Below, piece after piece: positions 20,722 to 32,843 of a DNA stretch of 64,000 nucleotides; within the stretch, counting starts at the first letter, position 1; every line of letters starts with the position of its first letter. Source of the DNA: Methylobacterium sp. E-045 (GTDB lineage: Bacteria; Pseudomonadota; Alphaproteobacteria; Rhizobiales; Beijerinckiaceae); contig NZ_JAKSYE010000064.1 of the NCBI RefSeq assembly GCF_022829685.1, forward strand, positions 124,001 through 188,000, in the 5' to 3' direction. Under the pieces are notes generated by a model. The model was not told where the DNA came from. It worked only from the letters and a program-made list of their open reading frames with translations, and did not search any database. The position numbers and the translations under genes were made by a program.

Positions 20722-21990
20722 TCAGGCTTTCGAGCGGGCGATGGTGACGGCGTGATCGAGGAGGAGCGCGCGCTCCTCCTGCCCGGACTGGCATCCCCGT
20801 TTCAACCAAAGGGAACGGCCGGCAGCCAGACCCTGACCGACAGAGCGGCCCGGCGGGATCCCAGCTGCGACGAGGTCGCTTCCGCTCAAGGGAAAGACGG
20901 GTACAGATCGGTTGCCGTCGATAAATTGCTGCAAGACCGAGCGGGCCTCCGGGTCGATCAGCTTCTTGTAGTGGTCATCCAGTACGGCAATGGCCAGCCC
21001 CAAGCTTTCCAGGTCCTGTGTCGCGACAAGCCGGACGACATCGGTAGCCGCAATGACCGGCAGACGTTCAATCGCCCGTCTCGCCGCCGCATATGCCTGA
21101 AGGCAGGCATGCTCCTCGTTCGATAATCGTAGGGCCCATCTCAGTCGTTCGGCATCGGCGTTGGAATCGACGGCCAGGGTGGCGAGCCGTGCGACAGGTT
21201 CGAGTGGTGAGGCGTCATTGGCGCTCGCCGACAGGGCTCGTTCCAGACGATCGAGATATCCTTCCGTTCCGATGATGCGCGACAGAAGGCCGGCCTTCCG
21301 CATCTCAAGGACGGCTGCGATGACGCCGGGCGCGTCCAGGAGCTTCAGCAGTTCCGAACGGACCCGTTCGCGCGATAGGCCGTCGAGCGCCGTCCCCGCA
21401 TCGGTCGCTGCCCGCAAACCGTCCTTGTCGGGTGCTCCGATGCCGTAGCGGGCATGGAAGCGGAAGAAGCGCAGGATTCGCAAGGCATCCTCGCGGATGC
21501 GTGTCGCCGCATCGCCGATGAAGCGCACGCGGCCCCCATGAAGATCCGCTTCACCTCCCGTCGTGTCGTGGAGTACGCCGTCCCGGCTCAGGGACAGGGC
21601 ATTGATGGTGAAGTCGCGGCGCTCCGCATCGCGGGCGAAATCGCGTCCAAACCTCACCACCGCATGCCTCCCGTCGGTCTCGACATCCTCCCGCAGGGTC
21701 GTCACCTCGAACGCCCGTCCGTCGGCCAGGATCGTCACCGTCCCATGCTCGATTCCGGTGGGGATCGCCTTCAAGGAGGCGGCCGTCGCCCGCCGCATCA
21801 CATCCTGGGGAAGCAGGGTGGTGGCAAGATCGATATCGGCGCCGACTTGTCCGAGCAGGGCATCGCGGACGGAGCCCCCGACGATCCGGGTTTCCTCCCC
21901 GTCCCCTTTCAGCACGGAGAGCACATGTGAGACGGCGGGATCCGCGAGAAGCGTATCGAGCCCGTCCCGCCGCAGAGCACGGATCGTCAT
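20722..21990 (-). CDS. cca: CCA tRNA nucleotidyltransferase / polynucleotide adenylyltransferase family
   Basis: Adds or repairs the 3'-CCA end of tRNA. The ATG at 21990 gives 422 residues; the open frame extends further but that part is unlike the family. IVGGSVRDALLG is the class II nucleotidyltransferase motif and GADIDLAT provides the two catalytic aspartates. RRDFTINAL and REDALRILRFFRFHARY follow as in tRNA nucleotidyltransferases. The start overlaps the stop of the DUF6111 gene by four bases (ATGA), so it is the last gene of a coupled operon. Confidence 0.93.
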   Translation of the reverse strand: MTIRALRRDGLDTLLADPAVSHVLSVLKGDGEETRIVGGSVRDALLGQVGADIDLATTLLPQDVMRRATAASLKAIPTGIEHGTVTILADGRAFEVTTLREDVETDGRHAVVRFGRDFARDAERRDFTINALSLSRDGVLHDTTGGEADLHGGRVRFIGDAATRIREDALRILRFFRFHARYGIGAPDKDGLRAATDAGTALDGLSRERVRSELLKLLDAPGVIAAVLEMRKAGLLSRIIGTEGYLDRLERALSASANDASPLEPVARLATLAVDSNADAERLRWALRLSNEEHACLQAYAAARRAIERLPVIAATDVVRLVATQDLESLGLAIAVLDDHYKKLIDPEARSVLQQFIDGNRSVPVFPLSGSDLVAAGIPPGRSVGQGLAAGRSLWLKRGCQSGQEERALLLDHAVTIARSKA

Positions 21991-22244
21991 TGGAAATGGC
22001 CAGGAACGACCTGACCGTTCTCGATCCGCGGCGGAACGTAGCCACCGCGATGCGCTTCGCCGGTCAATCCGACGATGACCAGGGACAGGATCACCAGAAC
22101 GAGCCCTCCCATGGTCAGGCGGAACACGGACCCTTCCCAATGGGCGCCATGACGCGGATTGCGGCCTCTGATCGCGAGATAGAGTCCGAAGAGCACGAAG
22201 GGCAGCAGGAAGATGAGGAATTCTTCGGAGAGGCGACGGATCAT
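21987..22244 (-). CDS. DUF6111-type small membrane protein
   Basis: 85 residues with two membrane segments (about 9-26 and 41-60) and a C-terminal tail containing GGYVPPRIENGQVVPGHF, the feature by which I recognise this alphaproteobacterial family. Function is not known. It is third in the operon, and its stop overlaps the start of cca. The conserved neighbourhood (Nudix, CCA transferase) suggests a housekeeping membrane role. Confidence 0.85.
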   Translation of the reverse strand: MIRRLSEEFLIFLLPFVLFGLYLAIRGRNPRHGAHWEGSVFRLTMGGLVLVILSLVIVGLTGEAHRGGYVPPRIENGQVVPGHFQ

Positions 22245-22277
22245 GGGGCTTTCGGGGGGCGAGGGAAGGCCGTCATG

Positions 22278-22916
22278 TCACGGAAACAGGCGTTCGTGGA
22301 GATTGTTCACGATCCCAGCCGTCACACCCCAGATCATGCGCTCACCGAAGGGAATCGCGTAGTAGCGGCGCGGTCGGTCCTGCCAGAGCCCGACGCCGAG
22401 GCGCCGATAAGCCGGGTCCATCAGACGAACCAGCGGGACTTCGAATACGTCCGCCACTTCCGCCGGATCGAGAGCGAGCGGGATGTCTCCGGTGCAGAGC
22501 CCCACCACCGGCATCACGAGGAAGCCCGTGGCCGAAAGATAGGGGTCGAGATAGCCGAGGATACGGATGTCGTCGGGTCGAAGGCCGACTTCTTCGCGGG
22601 CTTCGCGAAGTGCGGCGTCCACCGGGCTCCTGTCGAAGGGTTCGATCTTGCCGCCGGGAAAGGCGATCTGGCCGGAATGGTCGCGCAGGTGCGAGGCCCT
22701 GACCGTAAAGAGCACGGAGAGTTCCGCGTCTCTGACGATCACGGGGACCAGCACTGCCGCCGGCCGGTGTGGCTTGCCCGGAGGCTGCGCGATGCCGACG
22801 GGATCGAGGTCGTGGTCGCCGCGCGGGTTCGAGATCGGGTCGTCGGCTTTGGGCGGAGTCGCGGAGAGGCCCCGTTCGGCTCTGACGAGCAGATCAGACA
22901 CCGCGTCGACACTCAT
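22278..22916 (-). CDS. Nudix hydrolase, CoA pyrophosphatase type
   Basis: 212 residues from ATG 22916, whose ATGA overlaps the stop of the DUF1285 gene. The Nudix box is GGKIEPFDRSPVDAALREAR followed by EEVGL; it is preceded by LFTVRASHLRDHSGQIAFPG, the NuDiC/LLTxR-type motif typical of CoA pyrophosphatases (NudL group). Such enzymes split CoA to 4'-phosphopantetheine and 3',5'-ADP. Cytosolic. An ATG 57 bases upstream is in frame but would overlap the preceding gene heavily. Confidence 0.88.
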   Translation of the reverse strand: MSVDAVSDLLVRAERGLSATPPKADDPISNPRGDHDLDPVGIAQPPGKPHRPAAVLVPVIVRDAELSVLFTVRASHLRDHSGQIAFPGGKIEPFDRSPVDAALREAREEVGLRPDDIRILGYLDPYLSATGFLVMPVVGLCTGDIPLALDPAEVADVFEVPLVRLMDPAYRRLGVGLWQDRPRRYYAIPFGERMIWGVTAGIVNNLHERLFP

Positions 22917-23503
22917 GCGCCTTCGCAGCGCGCCACGGTGTGAAAGCTGCCGCCGCCGGCGATGCCGAACCACGAGACGCCATCGATCAGGCGTTCCTCT
23001 CCAAGCGCCAGAAGGTCGTAGGTCGTGGCGCGGGTGAGCAGTGCCCAGAGGCCGCGGCGCACATGGACATAAGGGCGTAAGCCCCCGTCATCCCCCTCTT
23101 CGAACCGGAGGGAATGGTCGGCGTCGACGGTGACGAGATCGTCGACATTGGTGCGGAACGCGATGCGCCGGTCCTCGCCTTCCCCCTCCGCCGCCATTTC
23201 CACCGCAGCGAACGGTGCATCGTCCACGACGATGCCCACGCTCTCCACCGGTGTGACCAGGACGATACGGCCATCGGGCTCCCGCCGAAGGATGGAGGAG
23301 AACAGCTTCACCAGGGCCGGGCGGCGGATCGGCGAGCCGTTGTGGAACCATGTTCCGTCCGCGGCGATCCGCATGTCGATTTCGCCGCAATAGGGCGGGC
23401 TCCAGCGTTCCACCGGCGGCAACCCGCGTTGGGGTATCCCATCGAGCGCTAGGCTTAGCCGGGCGAGAGCCGGGTCCGGTGTCTGTTGTTCCAACTGAGT
23501 CAT
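22913..23503 (-). CDS. DUF1285 family protein
   Basis: 196 residues, ATG start. PPYCGEIDMRIAADGTWFHN and GSPIRRPALVKLFSSILRRE are the family hallmarks, followed by a second domain with VVDDAPF and DGVSWFGIAGGGSF. Members are small two-domain proteins with a known fold but no established function. First gene of the four-gene operon that continues into the Nudix, DUF6111 and CCA genes. Confidence 0.88.
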   Translation of the reverse strand: MTQLEQQTPDPALARLSLALDGIPQRGLPPVERWSPPYCGEIDMRIAADGTWFHNGSPIRRPALVKLFSSILRREPDGRIVLVTPVESVGIVVDDAPFAAVEMAAEGEGEDRRIAFRTNVDDLVTVDADHSLRFEEGDDGGLRPYVHVRRGLWALLTRATTYDLLALGEERLIDGVSWFGIAGGGSFHTVARCEGA

Positions 23504-23844
23504 GGTGTCAGGAAATAGCGCGTTTCCGTTATTTTGAAACGGCCCCCTGTTTGGGAATCGATGCCGAAGCGGTGTCGCCGTTCAACGCTTCGTTGCGCTG
23601 CATTCTGCTTCGGCGCGGTTGCGTAAACATGCGAATACGAACGATTTCAATCAAACGCTTAGCGATTTGTGCGATGCAACAATATTCGTTGGAAAAATAG
23701 CGCAACAGGATTTGCTCTTGCCCCGGAAGTTTGGCACTCAGAGCAGGCATCCCAGGGAGGGAATGCCTAAAACGCATCAAGCGCCTCGTCCCACGGCCAG
23801 CCAGCCGAGCTTCGTCATCACGATAACAACGCAAGGACGGTAGA
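23504..23844. other. Divergent intergenic region upstream of hppA
   Basis: About 340 bases between the DUF1285 operon and hppA. It contains a small inverted repeat CGTTTC/GAAACG near 23520-23543 close to the DUF1285 start, and an AT-rich stretch at about 23635-23715 that probably holds hppA promoter elements. No gene called; the open frames here are low-quality. Confidence 0.4.
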
Positions 23845-25992
<2,148 letters not shown>

Positions 25993-26473
25993 TGATGGCC
26001 GATCGAAAGATGTGCGTTTACCCCCCGGAGTTCCGCCATCAATCAACTTAGAGTATGGCGAGGCGGTCCCAGCAGGGGCCGCCTCGCTGAGTTGAAGCGC
26101 CGGGTTTCGGCATCGGAGGCCGAGCTTCGGCTGCGGCTGGCTCCGCGTCTCGCTGGGAGTCGTCGGGGGACTGTTGCCAGGATGGATCCGAGTTTTCCGC
26201 CCGTCCGAGGGCCGCGAAGCCTCCGCCGACCATCGCCATCACCCAACTCGCCGACGAACTGGGCACGCCGGATAGGATATCCTCGGCCTGTCCAGGCGAG
26301 CCGGACTACGACGGGCCCGAGCACGTCCGGACGACAGCCAAAGCCGCCAATGATGCGGGCGCCACCCGCAACACCGACGTTGACGATAACCGGAACTCAT
26401 GCAGGCGATCGGCCGCAAGTTCCGGCACGAAGCCAAGCTGTAAGCGGATGTATGAACGTGGTATCCGTGGACG
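25993..26473. other. Region with degraded coding sequence after hppA
   Basis: About 480 bases. It opens with the hairpin at 26058-26087. Beyond it no frame is convincing, but one (around 26235-26275) reads TIAITQLADELGT, which resembles the start of a MerR-type DNA-binding domain (ITQLADEF). No other MerR features follow before the sequence becomes unrecognisable. I read this as a possible decayed gene. Confidence 0.3.
26058..26087 (+). terminator. Hairpin downstream of hppA
   Basis: GCGAGGCGG at 26058-26066 pairs perfectly with CCGCCTCGC at 26079-26087. It lies 65 bases after the hppA stop. No T tract follows, so termination is plausible but not certain. Confidence 0.45.
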
Positions 26474-26671
26474 ATGGCCGTTCGTGAAACCATCACCGTC
26501 TCCGGCGCGCCCGAACCGCATGGCTTCCTCGGAGAGCGCGTGCATTCCGGGCGCTGCGGAAGCGTAAGCGGGGAGGTGAGGGCGGCCCTTCGGATGCTGG
26601 AGCAGAGCGAACCGGACGTCCCGCTCGACAAGAAGTCCCGTTTCCTCGCCGCCGACCTCAAGGCCCGCTGA
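26474..26671 (+). CDS. Orphan ParD-like antitoxin
   Basis: 65 residues, ATG start. FLGERVHSGRCGSVSGEVRA and the following ALRMLEQSE match the ParD/CC2985-type ribbon-helix-helix pattern (F-x-x-x-Q-V-A-S-G-R-Y-G-S-A-S-E-V-V-R-A-A-L-R-L-L-E-E). The N-terminal strand reads ETITVSGAP rather than the usual NVTLGDH, and the toxin-binding tail is short. No parE-like toxin follows: the next gene, a histidine kinase, starts four bases after the stop. It may be a remnant or a stand-alone DNA-binding regulator of the kinase gene. Confidence 0.5.
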   Translation: MAVRETITVSGAPEPHGFLGERVHSGRCGSVSGEVRAALRMLEQSEPDVPLDKKSRFLAADLKAR

Positions 26672-26675
26672 CACC

Positions 26676-29600
26676 ATGCGGTACGCTTCCCGCTTCCCGG
26701 TCGGCGGCGGAGCCATGGGCGATGCCATCCGTTCGCACGATTGGTCGTCGACGCCCCTCGGGCCGATTGACGGATGGCCGGCGGCGCTCCGCATCAGCTT
26801 GAGCAACATGCTGAACTCCCCCGAGAGCATGTACCTCGTCTGGGGACCGGCGCTGACGCTCCTGTTCAACGATGCCTACCGTCCGATCCTCGGGCCACGC
26901 CTCGACGAGGCGCTTGGCCGGCCGCTTCCCGTGGTCTGGCCGGATGCCTGGGGCGCCGTCCGGCCGGCGGTGGAGCGGGCCTTTGCCGGTAAGGCGGGTC
27001 GTTTCGTCGACGACCCCATCGCCATGGCTCGGCACGGAACCGAGGAGGCCACATGGTGGTCGTATTCCTTCTCGCCCATTTTCGACGGACCCGACGTGTC
27101 GGGCATCCTCTGCCTCACGACGGAGACCAGCGATCGGGTTCTCGCGAGGAAGCGAAGCGCGTTCCTCCTCGAAATCATCGATGCCCTGCGCGGCTGCGAT
27201 GCATCCGAGGCACTCATCGAAGCCGGATGCGAGCGACTCGGACTTCACCTGGGGGCGGACCGATGCGGGTTCGCCGAGTACGATTCCGAAGGCGGCGGGT
27301 TTCAGACGGTCGGAGCCTGGACGGACGGCGACGGGAGTGTCCATGGCGTCACGGAGCCGGGACTTCTGGCCAAGGAGGCATTGCGCGCCGGTCGATGCGT
27401 ACGCATCGACGCTCCCCCGCACCGCCGGGGCGATACGGACAGAGCGACCCTATGCGTGCCGGTCATGGCGGAAAGCGGCCTTGCCGCCGCCGTCCTCATC
27501 GAGCGAGCCCCGTCCGGACGCTGGACCGACGAGGAGGACTCCCTCGTCCGCGACGTGTCCGGCAGAATCTTCGCGTCCTATCGCCGGTTACGGGCGCAGG
27601 AGGCGCTTTCAGCAAGGCACGGGGATCTCGAGGCCGCCCTGACGGCCACGCGCGAAAGCCAGGCCCGCCTGTCGATGGCCGTCGGCATCGCCCGCCTCGG
27701 CATCTTCGAATGGGACACCGTTACCGGTGCGGTGGAGATGGACGGCAGAAGCCGCGAGATCTTCGGTCTCGCGGCGGAGGGGCCGGTCCACCAGGACCAG
27801 GTCTTCTCCCGGTTGGAGAAGGTCGATGTCGAACGAGCCCACGCACTGACCGAGGCGGCGGGGGTCGATGGTGCCGAGGTCGTCGCCGATTATCGCGTCA
27901 CCCGGCCCGACGGTACGACGCGGACGATCCTGAGCTCCAGCGAACCCCTCCACGACGACGGCGGCCACCTGAGAATGATCGGCGTCTTCCACGACGTCAC
28001 GATGCTGAGGCAGGCCGAGACCGACTTGCGCAATCTCAATGCGGACCTGGAGCGCCAGGTCATCGAGCGCACCCAGGCCCGAGGGCGGACCTGGACGCTC
28101 ACCCCGGACCTGATGTGCGCCCTGGACCGGCGCGGTCGTTTCGTGACCTCCAACCCCGCCTGGAAGTCCATGCTGGGATGGACCGAGGACGAGGTCGCCC
28201 GGATGCCCATCTGGGAGTTCCTGCATCCTGACGACGTCGAGCGAACCCGTGCGGGCCTCGAAAGGACGATGGACGGACAGCCCGCCGTGGGCGAGGCCAA
28301 CCGTTACCGCTGCAAGGACGGCTCCTATCGTTGGATCTCGTGGATCGGCGTGACCGAGGACGGGCTCGTCTACTGCACCGGGCGCGACGTCACGGTCGAG
28401 AAGGAACGGGAGGCGGCGCTTGCCGCCCGGACGGCGGAGCGCGACCTGCTCGCCACCATCGTCGAATCGGACGCGGCGCCGATCTGCGCCTTCGACCATG
28501 ATTTCCGCCTCATCGCCTTCAACCAGGCGCACAGCGACGAATTCCACCGAATCTTCGGCTATCGGGTGAAGCTCGGGGATGTCTTCCCGGACCTGTTCAC
28601 GGACGACCAGTCGCCCATCATGCGGGCACTGATGGCGCGGGCGTTGGCCGGGGAGGTGTTCTCCGTCGTCGAGGAGTTCGGCGACCCGAGCATCGTCAAG
28701 CCGTACTGGGAGGTCTCGTACACCCCCCTGAGGGACGAGGCCGGACAGATTTTCGGTGCGTTCCACCACGCCCACGACATCACAGAGCGGGTGCGCGCCG
28801 CGGCCGAACTCGACAGGGCCCAGGACGCTCTGCGGCAGGCCCAGAAGATGGAAGCCGTCGGCCAGCTCACGGGCGGGGTCGCCCACGACTTCAACAATCT
28901 GCTCACCGTGATCATGTCGTCGACCGACCTCCTGAAGCGGCCGAACCTCTCCGAGGAGCGGCGCCAGCGATATATCGGCGCGATCTCCGACACGGTGACG
29001 CGGGCAGCGAAGCTGACCGGTCAGCTCCTCGCGTTCGCGCGGCGGCAGGCGCTCAAGCCCGAGGTCTTCGACGCCGCCCGCAGCGTCGAGACCATCGAGG
29101 AAATGGTCGGTACCCTGACGGGGTCGCGCATCCGTACCGTGACGCGGCTGCCGGCCGAGGCCTGTTTCATCGACGCCGATCCGAGCCAGTTCGAGACCGC
29201 CATCGTCAACATGGCCGTGAACGCCCGCGACGCGATGGACGGTGAGGGGAAGCTGACCATCTCCGTCCGGACCGTCGTCGCGATCCCCGCCGACCGGGTT
29301 CATGCGAGGGTCGGCGGTTCTTTCGTCGCCATCTCGATCTCCGACACCGGCACCGGCATCGACGCGGGCATCCTCGACAGGATCTTCGAGCCCTTCTTCA
29401 CGACCAAGGAGGTGGGGCACGGCACCGGCCTCGGCCTGTCCCAGGTCATCGGCTTTGCCAAGCAGTCCGGCGGCGAGGTCCGTGTGGCGAGCGTCATCGG
29501 CGAGGGGACGACCTTCACGCTGTATCTGCCCCGTGCCACCGAGGAGGCCGCGCCCATGGTCGATGACGCAGACCCGGACCCCCTGATGGACGGACATGGC

Positions 29601-29981
29601 ACCCGAGTGCTCCTCGTCGAGGACAATCGGGACGTCGGCACTTTCGCCAGCCAGACGCTGCATGACCTCGGCTACGAGACCGTCTGGGCCATGGATGCAC
29701 GGCAGGCGCTCGCCGAGCTTGGCAAGGCCCCCGACCGCTTCGACGTGGTCTTCTCCGACGTGGTCATGCCCGGCATGGATGGGGTCGAACTGGCGCGGGA
29801 GATCGGCTTGCGGCACGGAGGCCTACCGGTGGTCCTCGCCTCCGGCTACAGCCACGTCCTGTCACAGAACGGGACGAACGGCCTCGACCTGCTGCACAAG
29901 CCGTACTCGGTCGAACAGCTTTCTCGCATCCTTCGGAAAGTGACGACGCGACGGCGCCAAATCAGGGACGCGGCACGGTAG
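26676..29981 (+). CDS. Multi-sensor hybrid histidine kinase (PAS-GAF-PAS-PAS-PAS-HisKA-HATPase-REC)
   Basis: 1101 residues, no transmembrane segment, so cytosolic. N-terminal PAS-like region (about 20-150, [15 protein letters not shown] and [18 protein letters not shown]), GAF (about 165-305), PAS (about 325-445), second PAS (about 460-570, [20 protein letters not shown]), third PAS (about 590-710). Phosphorylated His737 lies in [14 protein letters not shown]. ATPase domain motifs: [19 protein letters not shown] and [21 protein letters not shown]-terminal receiver with acidic pair VEDN and phosphoacceptor Asp1028 in [11 protein letters not shown]. The DFNNLL H-box type commonly pairs with separate single-domain receivers; a decayed one follows at 30065. 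The gene may be cotranscribed with the ParD-like gene. Signal unknown. Confidence 0.93.
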   Translation: MRYASRFPVGGGAMGDAIRSHDWSSTPLGPIDGWPAALRISLSNMLNSPESMYLVWGPALTLLFNDAYRPILGPRLDEALGRPLPVVWPDAWGAVRPAVERAFAGKAGRFVDDPIAMARHGTEEATWWSYSFSPIFDGPDVSGILCLTTETSDRVLARKRSAFLLEIIDALRGCDASEALIEAGCERLGLHLGADRCGFAEYDSEGGGFQTVGAWTDGDGSVHGVTEPGLLAKEALRAGRCVRIDAPPHRRGDTDRATLCVPVMAESGLAAAVLIERAPSGRWTDEEDSLVRDVSGRIFASYRRLRAQEALSARHGDLEAALTATRESQARLSMAVGIARLGIFEWDTVTGAVEMDGRSREIFGLAAEGPVHQDQVFSRLEKVDVERAHALTEAAGVDGAEVVADYRVTRPDGTTRTILSSSEPLHDDGGHLRMIGVFHDVTMLRQAETDLRNLNADLERQVIERTQARGRTWTLTPDLMCALDRRGRFVTSNPAWKSMLGWTEDEVARMPIWEFLHPDDVERTRAGLERTMDGQPAVGEANRYRCKDGSYRWISWIGVTEDGLVYCTGRDVTVEKEREAALAARTAERDLLATIVESDAAPICAFDHDFRLIAFNQAHSDEFHRIFGYRVKLGDVFPDLFTDDQSPIMRALMARALAGEVFSVVEEFGDPSIVKPYWEVSYTPLRDEAGQIFGAFHHAHDITERVRAAAELDRAQDALRQAQKMEAVGQLTGGVAHDFNNLLTVIMSSTDLLKRPNLSEERRQRYIGAISDTVTRAAKLTGQLLAFARRQALKPEVFDAARSVETIEEMVGTLTGSRIRTVTRLPAEACFIDADPSQFETAIVNMAVNARDAMDGEGKLTISVRTVVAIPADRVHARVGGSFVAISISDTGTGIDAGILDRIFEPFFTTKEVGHGTGLGLSQVIGFAKQSGGEVRVASVIGEGTTFTLYLPRATEEAAPMVDDADPDPLMDGHGTRVLLVEDNRDVGTFASQTLHDLGYETVWAMDARQALAELGKAPDRFDVVFSDVVMPGMDGVELAREIGLRHGGLPVVLASGYSHVLSQNGTNGLDLLHKPYSVEQLSRILRKVTTRRRQIRDAAR

Positions 29982-30064
29982 GCGGTACCGGAAACGCTGA
30001 TGCCCAGGGATTGCAAACCGAAGTGCGGTCCGTCTGTCAGATACCCATACGAGCGACGCGCCTT

Positions 30065-30350
30065 CTCGAAGCATCGGTCGTCCGCATGGTGGAAGACGAC
30101 GGTCTCGTACGCCTGAATGCCGTGGACATGCTGGAGGATGCGGCCTTCACGGCGACTGCGGCCCGTCATGCCGACGGAGGCCTGGAACGGCCTGCATCTG
30201 CGACCCGACACCCGCGAGCTGTTCACCGACGTCGACATGCCGGGAGCCATGTGCGGCGAGACCCTCGCCGAGCGGGTCAACGAGACATGCCTCTTTCGCC
30301 GACCCGGATGCCCGGCCTGATCGTAGGAGCGCCGGCCGGGAGAGCCGGAT
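30065..30350 (+). pseudogene. Frameshifted remnant of a CheY-like response regulator
   Basis: One frame reads MVEDDGLVRLNAVDMLEDA from 30086, the start of a receiver domain (usual form VVEDEPLVRMNAVDMLEDAG). The match then jumps to another frame with RELFTDVDMPGAMCGETLAE around 30220-30275, the phosphoacceptor region (usual form LFTDVDMPG-x-MDG). A third piece, MPGLIVGAP, near 30310-30330 in the first frame resembles the following strand. No single frame spans the domain, and the lysine-containing end is missing. It lies just after the hybrid kinase in the same direction and was probably its partner regulator. Confidence 0.65.
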
Positions 30351-30696
30351 GAGAGGGCGTCGTACAGGAGGTTATGCAGGCCCCCGTAGTCTGTGCGGAT
30401 CATCGATGATCCAGGCGTGCAGCGGTGTTTGCCGCCCCGTCACCCCCAAGGTTCTCGAAGCGGAACGTTGGGTCGGCTATTGTCTGAAGATCGTAGTCGC
30501 GCCATCGCCTGGGCCATCGTTCCGACATCCCGCATCGAACCGATGCGCCAGACCGCCGCGTGCGGCGCCGCACAAGCGACATCGCACTGCACTCTCGGTC
30601 CCCCTGACGGTCTCTCGTCAGCGCCATAACTACCCACCTCGAAGGCGCGCCCGAAACGGTCGTGCCTCTGTTGTCGTAGTCTGACGAGAGATCTTC
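30351..30696. other. Intergenic region, no feature seen
   Basis: About 345 bases between the response-regulator remnant and the ene-reductase gene. Open frames on both strands look like random high-GC frames. It should contain the ene-reductase promoter, which I cannot place. Confidence 0.4.
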
Positions 30697-31788
30697 ATGC
30701 CCTCACTGAACGATCCGATCCGCATCGGCGCGATCGACGCCAAGAACCGCATCTTCATGGCGCCTCTCACCCGTGGCCGCGCGACCCGGGAGCATGTCCC
30801 GACATCGATCATGATCGAATATTATACCCAGCGCGCCGGTGCGGGCGTGATCCTCACGGAAGCGACGGGCATCAGCCAGGAAGGCCTCGGCTGGCCCTTC
30901 GCGCCGGGCATCTGGTCGGACGAGCAGGTGGAAGCCTGGAAGCCGGTGGTGAAGGCGGTCCATGACGCCGGTGGCAGGATCGTATGCCAGCTCTGGCATA
31001 TGGGGCGTGTGGTGCATCCGAGCTTCAACGGCGGCAAGGCGCCGATCTCGTCATCCGCCACCACGGCGCCCGATGAGGCCCACACCTACGAGGGCAAGCA
31101 GCCCTATGCCGAAGCCCGCGCCCTGCCGATCGACGAGATACCGCGCCTCCTGGCGGATTATGACCGCGCCGCACGTAATGCCATCGCCGCCGGATTTGAC
31201 GGCGTGCAGATCCATGCGGCGAATGGCTACCTCATCGACCAATTCCTGCGCGACAACACCAATCATCGCGACGACCGCTACGGCGGCTCCATCGAGAACC
31301 GCATCCGCCTGCTGACGGAGGTCACGCAGACCGTGGCCGACGCCATCGGGAAGGACCGCACCGGAGTGCGCCTGTCGCCGAATGGCCAGATCCAGGGCGT
31401 GGACGATTCGAATCCGGACGCCCTGTTCGGGGCGGCGGCCGCGGCGCTCGGCAAGATCGGCATCGCCTTCCTCGAACTGCGCGAACCCGGCCCGAACGGC
31501 ACCTTTGGCAAGCCGAACCACCCGCCGGTGGCGCCTGTGATGAGAAAGGCCTTCGATGGGCCGCTGATCCTCAACTCGGATTATGACCCCTCCGCCGCCG
31601 AGGCCACCCTGGCCGAGGGCAGGGCCGACGCCATCGCCTTCGGTCGCCCCTTTATCGCCAATCCCGATCTGGTCGAGCGGATCGCGACGCGTGCTCCTCT
31701 CCAGAAGGATGTGCAGGCGACGTGGTACAGTCAGGGTCCGGAGGGCTATATCGACTACCCGACGCTCACGGAGCCCAAAGCGGCCTGA
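30697..31788 (+). CDS. nemA: Old yellow enzyme family alkene reductase (N-ethylmaleimide reductase type)
   Basis: FMN-dependent, NADPH-driven reduction of activated C=C bonds or nitro groups, cytosolic. 363 residues, ATG start. NRIFMAPLTRGRA at the N-terminus binds FMN; CQLWHMGRVVHPSF is the conserved segment after it. HAANGYLIDQFLRDNTNHR contains the His/Asn substrate-binding pair and the tyrosine region; DDRYGGSIENRIRL and ADAIAFGRPFIANPDLVERI complete the barrel. The exact substrate cannot be assigned. Monocistronic by spacing. Confidence 0.92.
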   Translation: MPSLNDPIRIGAIDAKNRIFMAPLTRGRATREHVPTSIMIEYYTQRAGAGVILTEATGISQEGLGWPFAPGIWSDEQVEAWKPVVKAVHDAGGRIVCQLWHMGRVVHPSFNGGKAPISSSATTAPDEAHTYEGKQPYAEARALPIDEIPRLLADYDRAARNAIAAGFDGVQIHAANGYLIDQFLRDNTNHRDDRYGGSIENRIRLLTEVTQTVADAIGKDRTGVRLSPNGQIQGVDDSNPDALFGAAAAALGKIGIAFLELREPGPNGTFGKPNHPPVAPVMRKAFDGPLILNSDYDPSAAEATLAEGRADAIAFGRPFIANPDLVERIATRAPLQKDVQATWYSQGPEGYIDYPTLTEPKAA

Positions 31789-32075
31789 TCCGATAGGGGT
31801 ATGGGTGCAGTTGCCCGATACCGCTTCGCTTGCAGAAAAATCGGCGCGAAGGAGATAAACCATCCTTCGGGCCGACGTCTTTCGTCGGTCCTTCCCCTGA
31901 TTGAGTGGAACGGCCGCGTGGATCAATGGACACGTCGACGGTGTTGGGAACGGAGCCGTTTTTCGGGCGCATCGGCGCTCTCGGATGCCGAAGCGATGGT
32001 CCAGAGCCGGCGCCGTGACCGCGGACCTCTCAGGCGGGTGCGGGGACGGTCTTTCCCGTGTGGGGTGCCTGCGTG

Positions 32076-32714
32076 ATGGGTAGACCCTACGCTGTCGTCG
32101 TCTTCGACTTCGACGGAACGCTCGCCGATACGTTTCCTTGGTTCTGCAGCGTCATCAACGGTGTTGCCCGTCGCTACCGGTTCCGCCAGATCGACCCCGC
32201 CGAGATCGAGGCGCTGCGCGGGCTGTCCGCCCGCGCCCTCATTCGCGAACTCGGCGTGCCTGCTTGGAAACTGCCCTTCATCACACGGCACATGCACCGC
32301 CTCGCGGCCCGCGATATCCATGCGATCGAGCTGTTTCCCGACATCCGCCACATGCTTCGCAAACTCGATGAGGCGGGAATCACGCTCGCAATCGTGAGTT
32401 CGAACAGCGAGGCCAATATCCGCCAGGTACTCGGACCCTGTGCCGCTCGCGTCCGCCACTATGCCTGCGGCGCATCGATGTTCGGCAAGGCCAAGCGCCT
32501 GAGGGCTGTCATGCGAAAGGCCGGCTTGAACGGCGGCGTCATCTATGTTGGCGACGAACTGCGCGACCAGGAAGCAGCCGAGGCGGCCGGTTGCGATTTC
32601 GCAGCCGTATCATGGGGATATACGCGACGCGATGTGTTGGCCGCCAATCAACCTGACGCTCTGTTCGAGCATCCTGGCGATGTTCTGGACGCGACCTGCC
32701 CGGCGGAACTCTAG
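32076..32714 (+). CDS. HAD family phosphatase, phosphoglycolate-phosphatase-like
   Basis: 212 residues from ATG 32076; an in-frame GTG 18 bases upstream is a possible start. Motif I is VVFDFDGTLADTF (nucleophile Asp, acid/base Asp two residues on), motif II TLAIVSSNSE, motif III Lys in FGKAKRL, motif IV VGDELRDQEAA. A helical cap lies between motifs I and II (subclass I). This group dephosphorylates small metabolites such as 2-phosphoglycolate; the true substrate is unknown. Cytosolic, apparently monocistronic. Confidence 0.87.
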   Translation: MGRPYAVVVFDFDGTLADTFPWFCSVINGVARRYRFRQIDPAEIEALRGLSARALIRELGVPAWKLPFITRHMHRLAARDIHAIELFPDIRHMLRKLDEAGITLAIVSSNSEANIRQVLGPCAARVRHYACGASMFGKAKRLRAVMRKAGLNGGVIYVGDELRDQEAAEAAGCDFAAVSWGYTRRDVLAANQPDALFEHPGDVLDATCPAEL

Positions 32715-32843
32715 GAACCTTGGCCTGCGGCATCGATATTGTATGGCCTCCCATCGTGAAGAGGGAGGTCGGGCTGAATGCCGTGCCCAGGACCGACGCG
32801 GTGCGCAAACCTCCGATACCATCTGCGGCAACGGGACGACGCG

